From: Limnomonas spitsbergensis
Taxonomy: Eukaryota > Chlorophyta > Chlorophyceae > Chlamydomonadales
Reading direction: 5' to 3'
Assembly: GCA_037349105.1 (NCBI GenBank)
Contig: JAYJMM010000114.1
Span: 4,951,501 to 5,015,500, forward strand
Length of the DNA: 64,000 nucleotides
Numbering within the stretch: position 1 is the stretch's first letter; every line of letters starts with the position of its first letter. A program made the translations under genes and the position numbers. The notes under the pieces were generated by a model. That model searched no databases. It was given only the letters and a program-made list of their open reading frames with translations, and had not been told where the DNA came from. Below are positions 10,248 to 37,629 of the stretch, in pieces.

Positions 10248-11037
10248 TAGAGAAGCTGGGAGAACCGGCCGTCCGAATGTGTTGATCAGTCTCGATTGAC
10301 TCCAGCAGAAGAACAGGGACTCACAGGGGGGCGAGTTCCCCAGCAGCAAAGGAACTAGGCGATCTGAAGGAAAGACTCTTAGGCAACGGGGCCCAAAGGA
10401 GGGGGGGGGCGCGGACCGGCTTCAGCTTGTTTTTGCAGGGAGTGCACCCAGGCTCAGGAGGCCTGTGACCAGGTCCGGATCTGGCCACCACTGCCAAAGA
10501 GGCCAATTCCCGGCTCGGCTGTGAATTGTCAACTCACACATCCCTCTTCATCTATGCTCCGTCTGCTCTGTACCTACACGCAGCATTCAGATTCAGGGTT
10601 CGTGATTTAGTGTTGAGGGTTTAGATGACAGAGATCATGTTTTAGGGTTGAGGGTTCAGACCTTGAGGTACAGGTGACAAAGACGCAATCAAAAACAAAC
10701 GCCTCCTCTCTATAAGTGTCCATGTGCATCAGAGCGCCGTCGGACAGTTTTCAAGAGCATAGACATTTTAAACACAACTCGAATATTATCGAAGGAGGTC
10801 AAACCCTAAACCCTGGATCCTCAACCTCAGATAAATGTCGTCCTAGAATCCAGCCCTAAATTTAGCCCCATACAACAATGCACCCCAAACGGTGCCCCCC
10901 TCGTAGCTTGCGGACACATGCCGCGCACGGCTGCACACTCGTAGTGAAACATTACGTGCTCTCCTCCTGTAACGATGAACCCTTGGTCCTTCAACCCCAA
11001 CCCTCAACCTAAGTGCACTCCTCCTGTAATGATGAGC

Positions 11038-11879
11038 CCTTGGTCCAGGGACACAGGGAACGGGTAACGGTATCACGTTACGTTACGATACGGGCCTTTG
11101 GCCCGATACGGGATTCAATACGACCTCCCCCCCCCAAATCCCACATTTGAGGTGGAGGTGCCATGGCCCAAACCGGCATGCATGGCTGCATGCCAGCCCC
11201 CATGCAATCTTGCATGGCCCCCAAGTAACCCCTAAGGGTCACCATGTATGCATGCAGATTGACCATGCAGAATGCTAGTTTAAGCAGACAATCATCCGGG
11301 CAATGATGGATATTTAACTCATAATATCACCCAGTCTGTATAAGCACTAGCACATCCCCACTCAGTTGAGTACCGGTACTTGAGTCAGTTCCTCTTACGT
11401 CTCACTCTCCCACCTCATGATCTGTTACATCTGACTAGCTGAGCAGCTGAGCTGCAGGCTTGAATTCCGTGAGCTCGTGAAGTGCTAGTTCATCGGAAGG
11501 TAAACATAAGAGACGAATGAAGGATCCCCAAGCGTTAAACGGGTGCATTATCCACGAAATTTCGAACGGGCTGTCCGAACTTGACTTGCGTCTGTTCCCT
11601 ACACTCTGTGCTCACAAACTCTCAATGCCATTGTAAAGCAGTAGCATATTTTTGCGCGATGCATCGCTGCAAATGTGCAATGCACGAGTTGCTGGGCTTA
11701 TCACTAGCGATGGTCGTGTCGCTGTGTGGAATCTCAGCGCGGTCATTCCACACATACTCAAGAAGTGCGGATTTTCAGTCGGTGCACCGTAGTGGACCGT
11801 AACGATACATTACGTTACGATACGTTACCTTACGGGATTTTGGCCCATACGGACCGTATCCTGTGTCCCTGCCTTGGTC
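11038..11879. mobile_element. hAT-like non-autonomous element (11046-11871) with 8-bp target duplication
   Basis: The ends are inverted: CAGGGACACAGG at 11046 and CCTGTGTCCCTG ending at 11871. Subterminal inverted sequence rich in GTTACG/CGTAAC and TACGGGC follows on each side. CCTTGGTC occurs directly before (11038-11045) and after (11872-11879), an 8-bp duplication as made by hAT transposases, whose ends commonly begin CAG. The element is 826 bp and encodes no transposase fragment I recognise. The neighbouring tandem copy at about 10978-10995 contains an uninterrupted CCTTGGTCCTT, i.e. an empty site. Confidence 0.85.
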
Positions 11880-12477
11880 CTTTAACCTCAACCCTCAACC
11901 TGAGAGCACTGTGCACTCCTCCTGTAACGCTTGGCCCTATAACCTAGAAGAGCATGCGCTCCTCACGCTGGACAGTGCCTGCACAAGACTGATCTGCCTT
12001 GTTTAAATTCATATTCAAAAAATTGTCTCTGGGAGTCTGGCCGAAGGTATGCCGTACCGTAAACCGAATATTAAATACAGTGTGGAACACGACAGAACTG
12101 GGCAATGACCAACTGCCCAGCCTCAACTTGCAGCCTGAAGTTCAGAGTCCCCCGTGCGGGTGCTGCTACCCAAGCGAGTCGCCTCATGACGCCATATGGT
12201 ATCGGCGCATACGCTGCCCAGGCCCATGCTGCGCTTTTTTCCTCAACCCTCACGCCCCAGTGGGCGTGGTTTTCTTTCTTCCTATGATGCCATGAGGCCA
12301 AGGTTTTCGTTTTTTCTATGATGCCCCCAGGGTTTAGGGTTGAAGCCTTGAAGGGCTTAATGATGAGGACTTGCAGGTTAGGTTCCAGGGTTAAGGGTTT
12401 GATGCTAGGGTTAGGATATATGATTTAACCCATAAACCTTTACCCCTCAACCCTAAACTATGGGCCATGACATAGCC
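11880..12477. other. Region downstream of TFB1
   Basis: 3' flank of TFB1, probably holding its 3' UTR. It contains a diverged copy of dispersed repeat family B at about 12170-12275 and telomere-like GGGTTTAGGGTT stretches near 12330-12440. Confidence 0.4.
12170..12275 (-). repeat. Dispersed repeat family B, diverged copy
   Basis: Contains CCCATGCTGCGCTTTTTTCC, then TCAACCCTCACGCCCCAGTG and GGCGTGG, resembling the better-preserved copies at 17168-17250 and (reverse) 25908-25983. Confidence 0.5.
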
Positions 12478-29628
<17,151 letters not shown>

Positions 29629-29880
29629 GGCTGGGGAGACCCCCAGCAGCTTTAGTGTATTCGAGCTCTGCTATGCCAGCCAAGGTTGGCTTGGCTTTTG
29701 CCCAGCTTTCTGAGCTTTAGGTGTGGCAAAATAATAACTTCGGATGTGCGAGTTAGTTTGTAGCCGAGAAGTAGCTGAGCATAGGCTTAGCATGAGGCTA
29801 TGATGTCAGGCACCAGGCTGTGGGTGGGGATATCAAGCCCGAGGTGGCAAGCGGAGATCCGATAGCCTGGATAAGAGAGG
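29629..29880. promoter_or_regulatory. TFB1: TFB1 upstream region
   Basis: The 250 bp before the TFB1 start codon; the promoter is expected here. No TATA box or other defined element is clear. Confidence 0.35.
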
Positions 29881-30059
29881 CAGATAGTAGATTTCAGGAG
29901 GAAGCTTATGGTCAGGCTGTCAGATTGGTGCACATAGGAATTTGAATACCCAGAAAGGGATGGGTCGACAGGGACCAGCGCCAGTGGATTCGAAAGATAG
30001 CCTGGGAACCAGCATAGGGTTTGATCAGTGGAAGCAAATGATGGAAACCAGTGTCAGAT

Positions 30060-32085
30060 CAAGGAAAGTCCTTGGTGGCGAAGGGGGAGATCAGGAAGGA
30101 GATTGAGCATTATACGTTAGTACGTTACTGGGAGTAGGGACAGCAAGCGAGATCACAAGGGATGCACTCCCGGTCAAGAGGGAAACAGACCTGGAATCGC
30201 AGGAGGCTGTGTTGGTGAAACAAGAAGTGCGAGCAGGGGGCTGGGATGACCAGGAAGTTAGTGCTCCCAGCAGTAAGAGAGCTGCAGGCAGGCAGGATGC
30301 CAAGAGGAGCCCTGTGGGCAGACGATGAAATAGAGGAAGTATAGCCAGAACCCAGGAGAAAAAGGGAGGAAGCTAGGGAGCCGGAGAAGGTTAGGGAATA
30401 CATAAGGCTGCCACCGAGGCACGAGGCGCAGCAAAGGAAGCAGACGCACCCACGGTGAGCAAAACCTAGGGTAGCACCGTCATCTACAGCATTTGAAACA
30501 CCGGCGTCTCAGTTCCCCACCAGTTCTAGCAGGGCAGGGCAGAGATCCAGGAGAGAGCAGTGGAAAGGCCAGGACCAAGGAAGAAGCCGGTATGGGTATG
30601 TCAATCACCCAGCCTGGGCAGATCTACCGGATGAACTGGCCGCAGATCCGAGGGAATATGGGGGCGCACAGAATAGCGCAAGGGGCCCAGAGGTGCAGGA
30701 GGAAGACCGAACCCGGCCGAAGGGGTGGTCCAGGCTAGTGCAGTGGATCACCAGGCTGTGAGTAGAGTTTCACCCACGTGAAAGATGAGGTGGTGGCCTT
30801 GGAAGAATTTAAAAGAAAACGCCTGGCGGAATGGGCCACAAAGGCGCTTTGCAGGCTTCCGTACAATCAGGAGGATAGGCATGCGCTTTTGGATGGAATC
30901 AGGGAGGTGTCCGTGGGGGGAGAGGTGTGGCAGGATGCGGTCAGAGTGTTCTCGTATGGATGGATCTTTGAGAAGGAGATGGAGCAGGCCCTGTGAAGGG
31001 CAAGCGATCAGGAAGAGGGGCCATAGAGCAAGTTAGCACAATATAGTCTTTTGGGCCATCATATCATACCATATCGTCTGATACAGTATTTTTTACAGAC
31101 CGTATCATGGGGTTAACATGGGAGGTTTGGCTTTGGAGCTCAAAATTCCCTCGTATCGGTCTGTGGACTTTCCAGATACGGAATCAACAAGCAAGAATGC
31201 CACAACACAAGCATAGACAACGCTCCATTGATATGAATATGATATGCTGACGTACTATATCTAGCTACCTTACCGCAGAGCCAGGAGTGACAAGGGTCCC
31301 GTAGTCCCGTCGCGCAGCAGGCAGCCAGCAGCAGAAGCAGGGCATGCCTCTGGAGGCCCTACCCTGGCACAAGAATAAGGCAGGAGGTAATGCAGCACAC
31401 GGTGACTGGTTAGGAATTGAGGGGTACAGGGTAGGCAGTGAGCCAAGCCTAAGGGGTGAGCAGCAGGCCAGGATAGAGGCAGCAAGACCCGGACCGGGCA
31501 GCAGAACAGCCAGTGAAAGGCTGCCGCTGACCAGTAGGGTCCTAGCCAGGTTGGCAGGGAACAGGCATGAGTTTCGCAGGGCAAGCGAAGCTGAAAAGTA
31601 CGAGAAGTTCAGGATTCTGCCAGAGGAGGAAGAGCGAGCCCCGGATGATGGGATCGCAGAATTCCTAGGAGGAAGAGATGGGGATCGTGCAATGCAGGCA
31701 TTCAGGAGGGGTAGAGATCTGAGCAAGGGAAACACCGAGGGAAAAATTCAGGATCAGCCCAGGGTGGTCAAGCAGAGGGGTATCGTGGAGGTACAAGGCG
31801 ATCTGGGAGAATGGCAGGAGGGCGATGGTCCAGAAGAATACACTGCAGGCACGGGCCTAGTCGAACGAGCCAGGGGCGTAGTAGTTACCTGCAGAACCCA
31901 AAGGAGGAGGCTCGAGCGTCAAGATCACGACGTAGATCAGAAAACAGCAGGCGACCCAGGGATGGCAGTGAGCGCAGGCCTTCGGAAGGTGAAGAAATAT
32001 CTAGGAGGGAAACTGATCGCCAGCCATTAGAAAGGGGAAGGAGATCCCAGGATGAGGAGGACAGCAGGCCTAGCAAAGGGAGCAA
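30060..32085 (+). pseudogene. Decayed coding region of unknown origin, possibly a retroelement gag-like sequence
   Basis: Three plus-strand stretches look protein-coding in composition but are broken by stops and frame changes: about 30120-30330 (KREPDLESQEAV-like, charged), 30778-30996 (LEEFKRKRLAEWATKALCRL) and 31344-32030 (228 codons, rich in Arg, Glu, Gly). They recall a basic, low-complexity gag or capsid precursor, but I find no zinc knuckle, protease or reverse transcriptase. A small hAT-like insertion at 31029-31272 interrupts it. The assignment is weak. Confidence 0.3.
31021..31280. mobile_element. Small hAT-like element (31029-31272), diverged
   Basis: Left end CAAGTTAGCACAATATAG; right end, read inward on the minus strand, TAAGGTAGCTAGATATAG. 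The flanks CCATAGAG (31021-31028) and CCGCAGAG (31273-31280) agree at six of eight positions, consistent with an old 8-bp duplication. The ends resemble those of the larger element at 35443-36464. Confidence 0.5.
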
Positions 32086-32094
32086 GGCGGCCGG

Positions 32095-32395
32095 TGAGCA
32101 GGTGTGTGTGCAGGTGTATGTGCAGGTGGGTGTGCAGGTGGGTGTGCAGGTGTATGTGCAGGTGTGCGTGCAGGTGTGTGAGCAAGTGTGTGTGCAGGTG
32201 GGTGGGCAGATGTATGGGCAAGTGTGTGAGCAGGTGTGTGTGCAGGTGGGTGGGCAGATGTATGGGCAGGTGGGTGTGCAGGTGGGTGTGCAGGTGGGTG
32301 TGCAGGGGTGTGTGCAGGTGGGTGGGCAGATGTATGGGCAAGTGTGTGAGCAGGTGTGTGTGCAGGTGGGTGGGCAGGTGTGTGGGCAGCTTGTG
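32095..32395. repeat. 10/12-bp repeat (GTGTGTGCAGGTGGGTGGGCAG)
   Basis: An array of GTGTGCAGGTG, GGTGGGCAGATGTATGGGC and GTGTGAGCAG units. A higher-order unit of about 110 bp is visible (for example about 32205 and 32325). Both strands stay open through it; not coding. Confidence 0.9.
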
Positions 32396-32528
32396 GAAAC
32401 TGAGGGTCAAGGGTTTTGGGTGGTCTGTGGACTTCAAGGTTCGGGGTTGGATTCAGGTCAAGGGGGGTAAATCGGTTGTCTCCGAAACTTTCGAATTCTA
32501 TTATCATTCTTATCTCCAGTGTTTGTCA

Positions 32529-32592
32529 CTTGGGCGCCCGTGCAGGCCAGCCTTAAGTTCTGAGCAGGGTCCAGAGGTGTTACGTCATTGGC
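32529..32592 (+). repeat. Dispersed repeat family A, copy 3
   Basis: CTTGGGCGCCCGTGCAGGCC and GAGCAGGGTCCAGAGGTGTT, ending CGTCATTGGC. A further diverged 3' half (GCATGGCCAAGAGGTGT and GTCATTGAC) follows at about 32680-32730. Confidence 0.75.
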
Positions 32593-33270
32593 TAGTGTGT
32601 TACAAAGGGTGACGTGAAGGCACGTGCGACTTGCACACCCAAACAAATACACACTAAAAACACTTGCGATCGAGCCATTTTTAGCATGGCCAAGAGGTGT
32701 ATGTTATGTCATTGACTACAAACACAACTAGAGGGGTAACGTCTTTACTAAAAAACAACTTGACGTCATTCACTAACACTCACATAGGTATGCATGCCAG
32801 TGGAAAATAAAGACATGCTGCACGACAAACACATCAGAGAAACAGCAGCCACACCCTTACTTGAAGCTTACATACTTTTTTGGACGCACTCGTCACACGC
32901 CCCTCTCATCAGTCACCCTGATCACTCATCACCCATGCATCCTCACTTCATTAATAACCCCAATCGATCATCAATACATCATCCCAAACGCACATCAACA
33001 CGTCATCAGTAGAGGCCCATCAGCTCTGAACTGCAGCAAGTTGATCTGAGTAGATGCTTCCATCAGTTCTGGTGGCAACCGCAATAAAATATTTTCAGAA
33101 TTCTCAAACACGAGACTGAATGCAAGATCGATTCCACATTTGTAAGCCCACGACTCCAGCTACACGCATTAAAAACCACTCTCAGCGCGTGCACTGCGTG
33201 CTGATAACAGTGCATTTGCCAAAAGAATGGCCATCCTTCCAAATCCTGCTATCCCTGTGTAACCACAGTG

Positions 33271-33335
33271 GATTGGGCACCCACCCTGCTGCTGAGCCTT
33301 TTTGAGCAGGGCACAAAGGTGTGACGTCATTGACC
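33271..33335 (+). repeat. Dispersed repeat family A, copy 4
   Basis: GATTGGGCACCCACCCTGC and GAGCAGGGCACAAAGGTGTG, ending CGTCATTGACC. The GGGCGCCC core is altered to GGGCACCC. Confidence 0.7.
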
Positions 33336-33484
33336 TTGCACAACCATAGGAATAAAACAGACATAGAGACAGCTGTGGCCGTGCTGCCGCGTGTTTGTGT
33401 CCATCCCTTAAGAGTCAAGGGTTGAGGGTTGAGGGTTTACCAGCTGTGCATGTATCCATCCCCGAGATAACCTGGCAAAATTGT

Positions 33485-33620
33485 ATACCGCACTGCATAT
33501 CACATTATTGCAGGCAGCATCTATCACTCGATTGCAAGGTGCATATCACACTATTGCAAGGTGCATATCACACTTTTGCAAGCTGCATATCACATTATTG
33601 CAAGCTGCATATCACAGTCC
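33485..33620. repeat. ~22-bp repeat (GCATATCACATTATTGCAAG)
   Basis: About six units of GCATATCAC.TATTGCAAG. The remainder of 32600-34028 is otherwise empty intergenic sequence without a recognisable gene. Confidence 0.85.
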
Positions 33621-34028
33621 AAATAAACTAGCGCGATACCGTGCGCAGACACATCACGAGGGGAGGACACCGGCCTGGCACCGACCTGGGTTCCGAAAAC
33701 GTGTCGCATGCCCCATATGCCGTCCCTCCCTCCTTCCCTCTCTAATAATATGTGAACCAAAACAACAACGGAAAGGAATCACACAACAACAAGAACATGA
33801 CACGTGCGGCATAGCTTGCTTTAGTAATGTGCTCAAACATCCTCAATTTAACAACATTGCGGCTCACTGTCGTAGCCATGGGCCTGGTGCATCAAGCAAG
33901 TTGCCTGCCTGCCCCTCCGGCCACTGCTGGCAGGTCATCGTGGCACCGCTTCCTTCAGGACTCTCAAACACTTTCAATTGGATGATATATTGCGGCTTGC
34001 GGCCATGGGGGCAATAAGCGGCAAGAAA

Positions 34029-35183
34029 TTAAGGCGTGCACTCTTTCAGGCAGCCCAGCTGTGGCGGCCGGCTCAGCCGGCTGCTACACTTGATTGGCAG
34101 CACTGCGTCCGGGGCATAGCTGCTGATCCGCCTTAGGCACGCCGTCAGGTCCCGCCCGCCGCCGCCCGCCGACCCCGCCGACAACGACTGCTTCCTCAGG
34201 CTCATGAAGCCCCCGAGCATCCGCTGACTTCCGCGCGCAAGCTGCCCCTCCTCGGCGGCGGCCTCCCCACCGCCCGCCGCGACGGCGGCTAGGGGGATGT
34301 GATCCATCAGCACCGGCGTTGAGCGCCTGTGCCTGGGAAAGTGCTCCGGAACCACGGTGGAGGAGATCCTGCGGCCTGCTAGCCGAGCCGGGTGCGTGGC
34401 GCGTATACCCGGCCAGACCAAGACTGCATCACCGACCGTCTCGCGTGCAGACGGGCCCACGATGTCGCTGGACAGGAAGTGCACCCTGCCGCAGTTGCTG
34501 CTGCTGCTGCTGCTGCTCCCGTGGTGGCTGCGATTCCCGTGCGCTTCCGACCACCGGTGCCGCCTGGGCGTTTCCGCGCACGACGACGTAGATCCGCAGG
34601 AATTCACGACCAACGCAGAGGGGGCTTGGGCCCCGGTGGAAGAACCGGAATCAGCGCTCCGGTCCTCGAAGGACAGCTGTTGCTGTTGCTGCTGTTGCTC
34701 CTGCAACAGTGGGTTCTGATGCCTCCTGCTGCTCTGGCCAGCTCTCATGAGTAGCATCAACCCGCGAGACGCAGCCAGCCGCGGGCCCAAACTGCAGCGC
34801 AGGGAATCTGGGCGTATCAGGCCAACGGACGTCCGGCGCGGCGGCGGCAGCGCCTGCGCCTGCACCGCGCCGGCGGCCAGGTCGTGGTTGCTGCGCCCGC
34901 GCATGCTGAGGCGCAGCCCGCGTGGTAGGATCTGAACCTCAGAGTCAATGGCTGAGGATGACTGGGACAGCTGGGACATCTCCCCGGCTGCAGAGTCCAG
35001 CCTGGATCGACGGTCTTCGCCCGTGGACCGCGTTGTCTGGACGAAGACAGAGCATTGGGTGCCCAGCTGGCAGCACTCTGCCTCGCGTGGTATTTCACCA
35101 GGGGGGGCCTGCCCACTGCATAGGCTTTGGAGCTTGCTCAGGAAGCAGCTCCAGAAGCCGCTCCCCGCGTGCTCCGACTTATT
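34029..35183 (-). CDS. 3'-terminal exon of an unknown protein (384 codons)
   Basis: A GC-rich exon open from the acceptor CTCCTCCAG (exon starts 35183, NKSEHAGSGFWSCFLSKLQ) to the stop at 34031-34029. It is Ser/Arg-rich with poly-Gln (QQQQQQQQ-type) and poly-Ser runs, compatible with a low-complexity C-terminal tail of a regulatory or membrane protein. No conserved domain recognised. Composition and codon use resemble the exons of TFB1 and VPS3 rather than the surrounding intergenic DNA, which supports a real exon. Upstream exons would lie to the right but I could not identify any. An in-frame ATG at about 34979 could also be a start. Confidence 0.5.
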   Translation of the reverse strand, partial: NKSEHAGSGFWSCFLSKLQSLCSGQAPPGEIPREAECCQLGTQCSVFVQTTRSTGEDRRSRLDSAAGEMSQLSQSSSAIDSEVQILPRGLRLSMRGRSNHDLAAGAVQAQALPPPRRTSVGLIRPDSLRCSLGPRLAASRGLMLLMRAGQSSRRHQNPLLQEQQQQQQQLSFEDRSADSGSSTGAQAPSALVVNSCGSTSSCAETPRRHRWSEAHGNRSHHGSSSSSSSNCGRVHFLSSDIVGPSARETVGDAVLVWPGIRATHPARLAGRRISSTVVPEHFPRHRRSTPVLMDHIPLAAVAAGGGEAAAEEGQLARGSQRMLGGFMSLRKQSLSAGSAGGGGRDLTACLRRISSYAPDAVLPIKCSSRLSRPPQLGCLKECTP

Positions 35184-35434
35184 CTGGAGGAGGGTGGGGG
35201 CATGCTGGTGGGTTCAGGGAGTGTCCGAGAGGGGGTGAGAGAGGGACGGAAGATGCCGTGACGGCGTGACATGGTGAAAGGGTGCTGGGCTGCTGGCTGG
35301 GGTGAGAGGTTGGGGTGTGAGACTGTGAGGTTGATGGGGGTGACAGGGTTACGGGATGATGGGGTGCTGGGCTCAGAGGGTGCTAGGGCCAGTGAGATCC
35401 TGAGAGGGTGACATGGTGTGAGATTGATAGGTTA

Positions 35435-36472
35435 TGGACTTACAAGGTAGCACAATACGGCAAAAGATGTTTCGTATCCGGAGCAGATCGCTGCTCTGCT
35501 CTGGATACGGCAATACTGCTCCGATCCGGCTCACCATGCAGGAATTTTTTTGCAGCCCTTCCGGGCGACATGACAGGCCATGCAACCCCTGGACACTTGC
35601 GGCTTAGATGCCTTTGGGGGCAGCTTCAGCAACCACGCGATAGTACGCCTACACAACATGTCCGATATAACTGAGGACATCGCTGACGTTCCAGACAGAT
35701 TCGTTGATAACCTCGATCGGGAAAACGCTAAAACTCTCTGACCCGTACAAGTTGTCTTCCAATACGCGATGGCGTTGCAAGCAATGCAAGCTCAAGTTTT
35801 CAGGCTCCGATATGACGAAGACTTTGGCCCATTGCAACACAGGGACAGGGAAAGATGTCTGCGATCAATCAACAGGCTGTTTTAAGGAACAACGAACTCC
35901 GAAAACAACGAAACATGTCTGCGACTACTATACGGTATCCGAGCCATATTCGAATGGTCAGATCGATCAGCAATTCAGCACTTGACGAGCTAAGAAAACC
36001 CAACCTTCACCCGGGGAACCCTGAGCCACCGTCGCCAAATTCTGCATACCGACGGTATCAGGCGAGGTTGCAGACAGATTTGAAGGGCAAAGGGGAAATT
36101 TGAGGGGATATTTGTTATGCATGACAACCACACAGTGGGTTTGTTAGTTGGCATTGTTTGGACAGGTGAGGAGTTGGGGACTGCATCAATCATTGGCTGT
36201 TTTGCCACAGCATTTTGCATGGTCCAAGTCCTAACCAATATGCACTCATGCATGGTTACTTTATTTGGGGCCAGTAGGGGAGGCATCTGGGCATGCATGC
36301 TGTCTGCAGGCTTGCAACATCCTCATGTCTTTCTATGCTGCTATGTAAGCCAGAATGTGCCTAGCACAAGTTTTCGACTGCGAATTACTGATACTCCGAG
36401 CCCGCCGTATCGAAGCGGAGCGGAGTGGACCGGAGCAGAAGCGTATCCGGATTGTGCAACCTTGTGGACTTC
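35435..36472 (+). mobile_element. hAT-like element (35443-36464) with terminal inverted repeats and 8-bp target duplication
   Basis: Left end CAAGGTAGCACAATACGG; right end, inverted, CAAGGTTGCACAATCCGG. Both have subterminal GTATCCGGAGCAG-type inverted sequence. Flanks are TGGACTTA (35435-35442) and TGGACTTC (36465-36472), a near-perfect 8-bp duplication. At 1022 bp it is far too short for an autonomous hAT element, but it retains a transposase N-terminal remnant with a BED-type zinc finger, so it is an internal-deletion derivative. Confidence 0.8.
35659..35985 (+). pseudogene. hAT transposase N-terminal remnant with BED zinc finger
   Basis: An ATG at about 35659 opens MSDITEDIADVPDRF; near 35740 the frame must shift by one to continue into SDPYKLSSNTRWRCKQCKLKF, then TLAHCNTGTGKDVC. 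The pattern RW-C-x2-C-x(n)-H-x(n)-C with a GTGK..C tail is that of BED fingers at the N-terminus of hAT transposases. The catalytic and dimerisation regions are missing. It is non-functional. Confidence 0.7.
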
Positions 36473-36694
36473 GTTCTTATGGTAGTGAGAGGTCGATGGG
36501 ATGATGGGGGTGAGAGGGTATGTAAGAGGCGAGATGATGATCGAGTGATGAGGGGTGCATACGAGGGTTGATAGCGACTGCGGCGGAAGGCACCCGTGAC
36601 GGATGAGCGAGACGGATGAGGGCGAGCGAGGGTGATGGGCAGGCAGGCGGGGAGACGGGAAGACGTGCGTCGCACAGGACTCAGTCGGGGTGTT

Positions 36695-37628
36695 AAATAT
36701 TATATCTCCACCAGTCGGTCCATTTCGAGACTTCGATTACGCAACAGACAGAACCGTTAGCATAAGTGGCCTTGCTCTTTTTAACTCGCAACGGCCGAGC
36801 TAGGACCGTGGCGTGTAGAGGAAGACGCGGGACCACCGAAGTAGGCCGGGCTAGATGGACCCACCTTGCGCCGGTCTCCAGAGATAGATGTCATTGTTAT
36901 GCTATACCGAATGCCTTCGCCAGTAACCTGTGTTCATAATAAATCAATATGGTCGGGCCGGTGTTCAGCATTGTGCACTGGCTGATGACAATGAGTCGGA
37001 AATCGGAATTCACCTGCTAGATTGCTTCCGGTACGATGCACGTCTTTCTCACCTCCTAAGGAGAATTCAGCATATTGAAAAGGAAGCAAATATCCCGGGC
37101 TACTATCTACAGAGTGTATTTGCCCTTCCCAGTCGCGACAGGATGATGCATGGAAGACCGAGAGATTCGAAGGTCGGAAGTTCACGGAAGTTCGGCGGTG
37201 TGGGTGTAGGTTGAGTGGGATGTGTGGAGGGATGAGGCATGGGAATTGGGAAGAGGGGGGCTTTCATGACATGACGTCTCGGCGTGGCCCTCGTGGCAGA
37301 AATAACTAATGGCACACCGTGAATTGATACATATAATGGCATATGCATATGCGTGTTGCTTGAGAAATTAGCAAGGCTTGAGGATGTCGCCATTGCGATG
37401 AGCCAGCGTGCGGACATGGCAAGAATTCCGACAACGAGGTATGACGTCATCGCGTCTCCTGCAGACCAACTGGCAACCACCGACACCGCAACGTTGGCAA
37501 CTGGTGCTCCAGACCACCCGCACCCGGCGAATACGGACCCTGAACCCCGCAAGGAGCTGACGCATTTCGAGACGGTAGTTCATTACCCGTATGCGACTTT
37601 TCGACACCCCTTTTACGCCCCTTATTGA
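36695..37628 (+). other. Unassigned coding-like segments
   Basis: Three plus-strand stretches have protein-like composition without repeats: about 36705-36800 (GPFRDFDYATDRTVSISGLA), about 36966-37200 (SEIGIHLLDCFRYDARLSHL, HIEKEANIPGYY) and about 37353-37628 (LLEKLARLEDVAIAMSQRAD, to a stop at 37628). A GTGTGG site at about 37198 could be a donor. They might be exons of one gene or relics of a mobile element. I recognise no domain. Confidence 0.25.
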
Positions 37629-37629
37629 A

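Larger units (their letters stand above)
8464..11037. other. Convergent intergenic region between the lectin gene and TFB1
   Basis: No recognisable gene. A 61-codon minus-strand frame at 9745-9560 and a 185-codon frame at 10349-9792 are open but match nothing I know. The second runs through a dispersed repeat (10196-10247) and is most likely spurious. Contents otherwise are two dispersed-repeat copies and a ~130-bp duplication (10915-11045) containing CACTCCTCCTGTAA and CCTTGGTCC. Confidence 0.5.

Noticed and set aside
9792..10349. 185-codon minus-strand frame
   Set aside because: It runs through a family A dispersed repeat, is Cys/Ser/Arg-rich without any domain, and has no splice context.
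34029..34979. Treating the unknown exon as an intronless gene starting at ATG 34979
   Set aside because: The frame is open further upstream to a good acceptor at 35183, so a terminal exon is the simpler reading.
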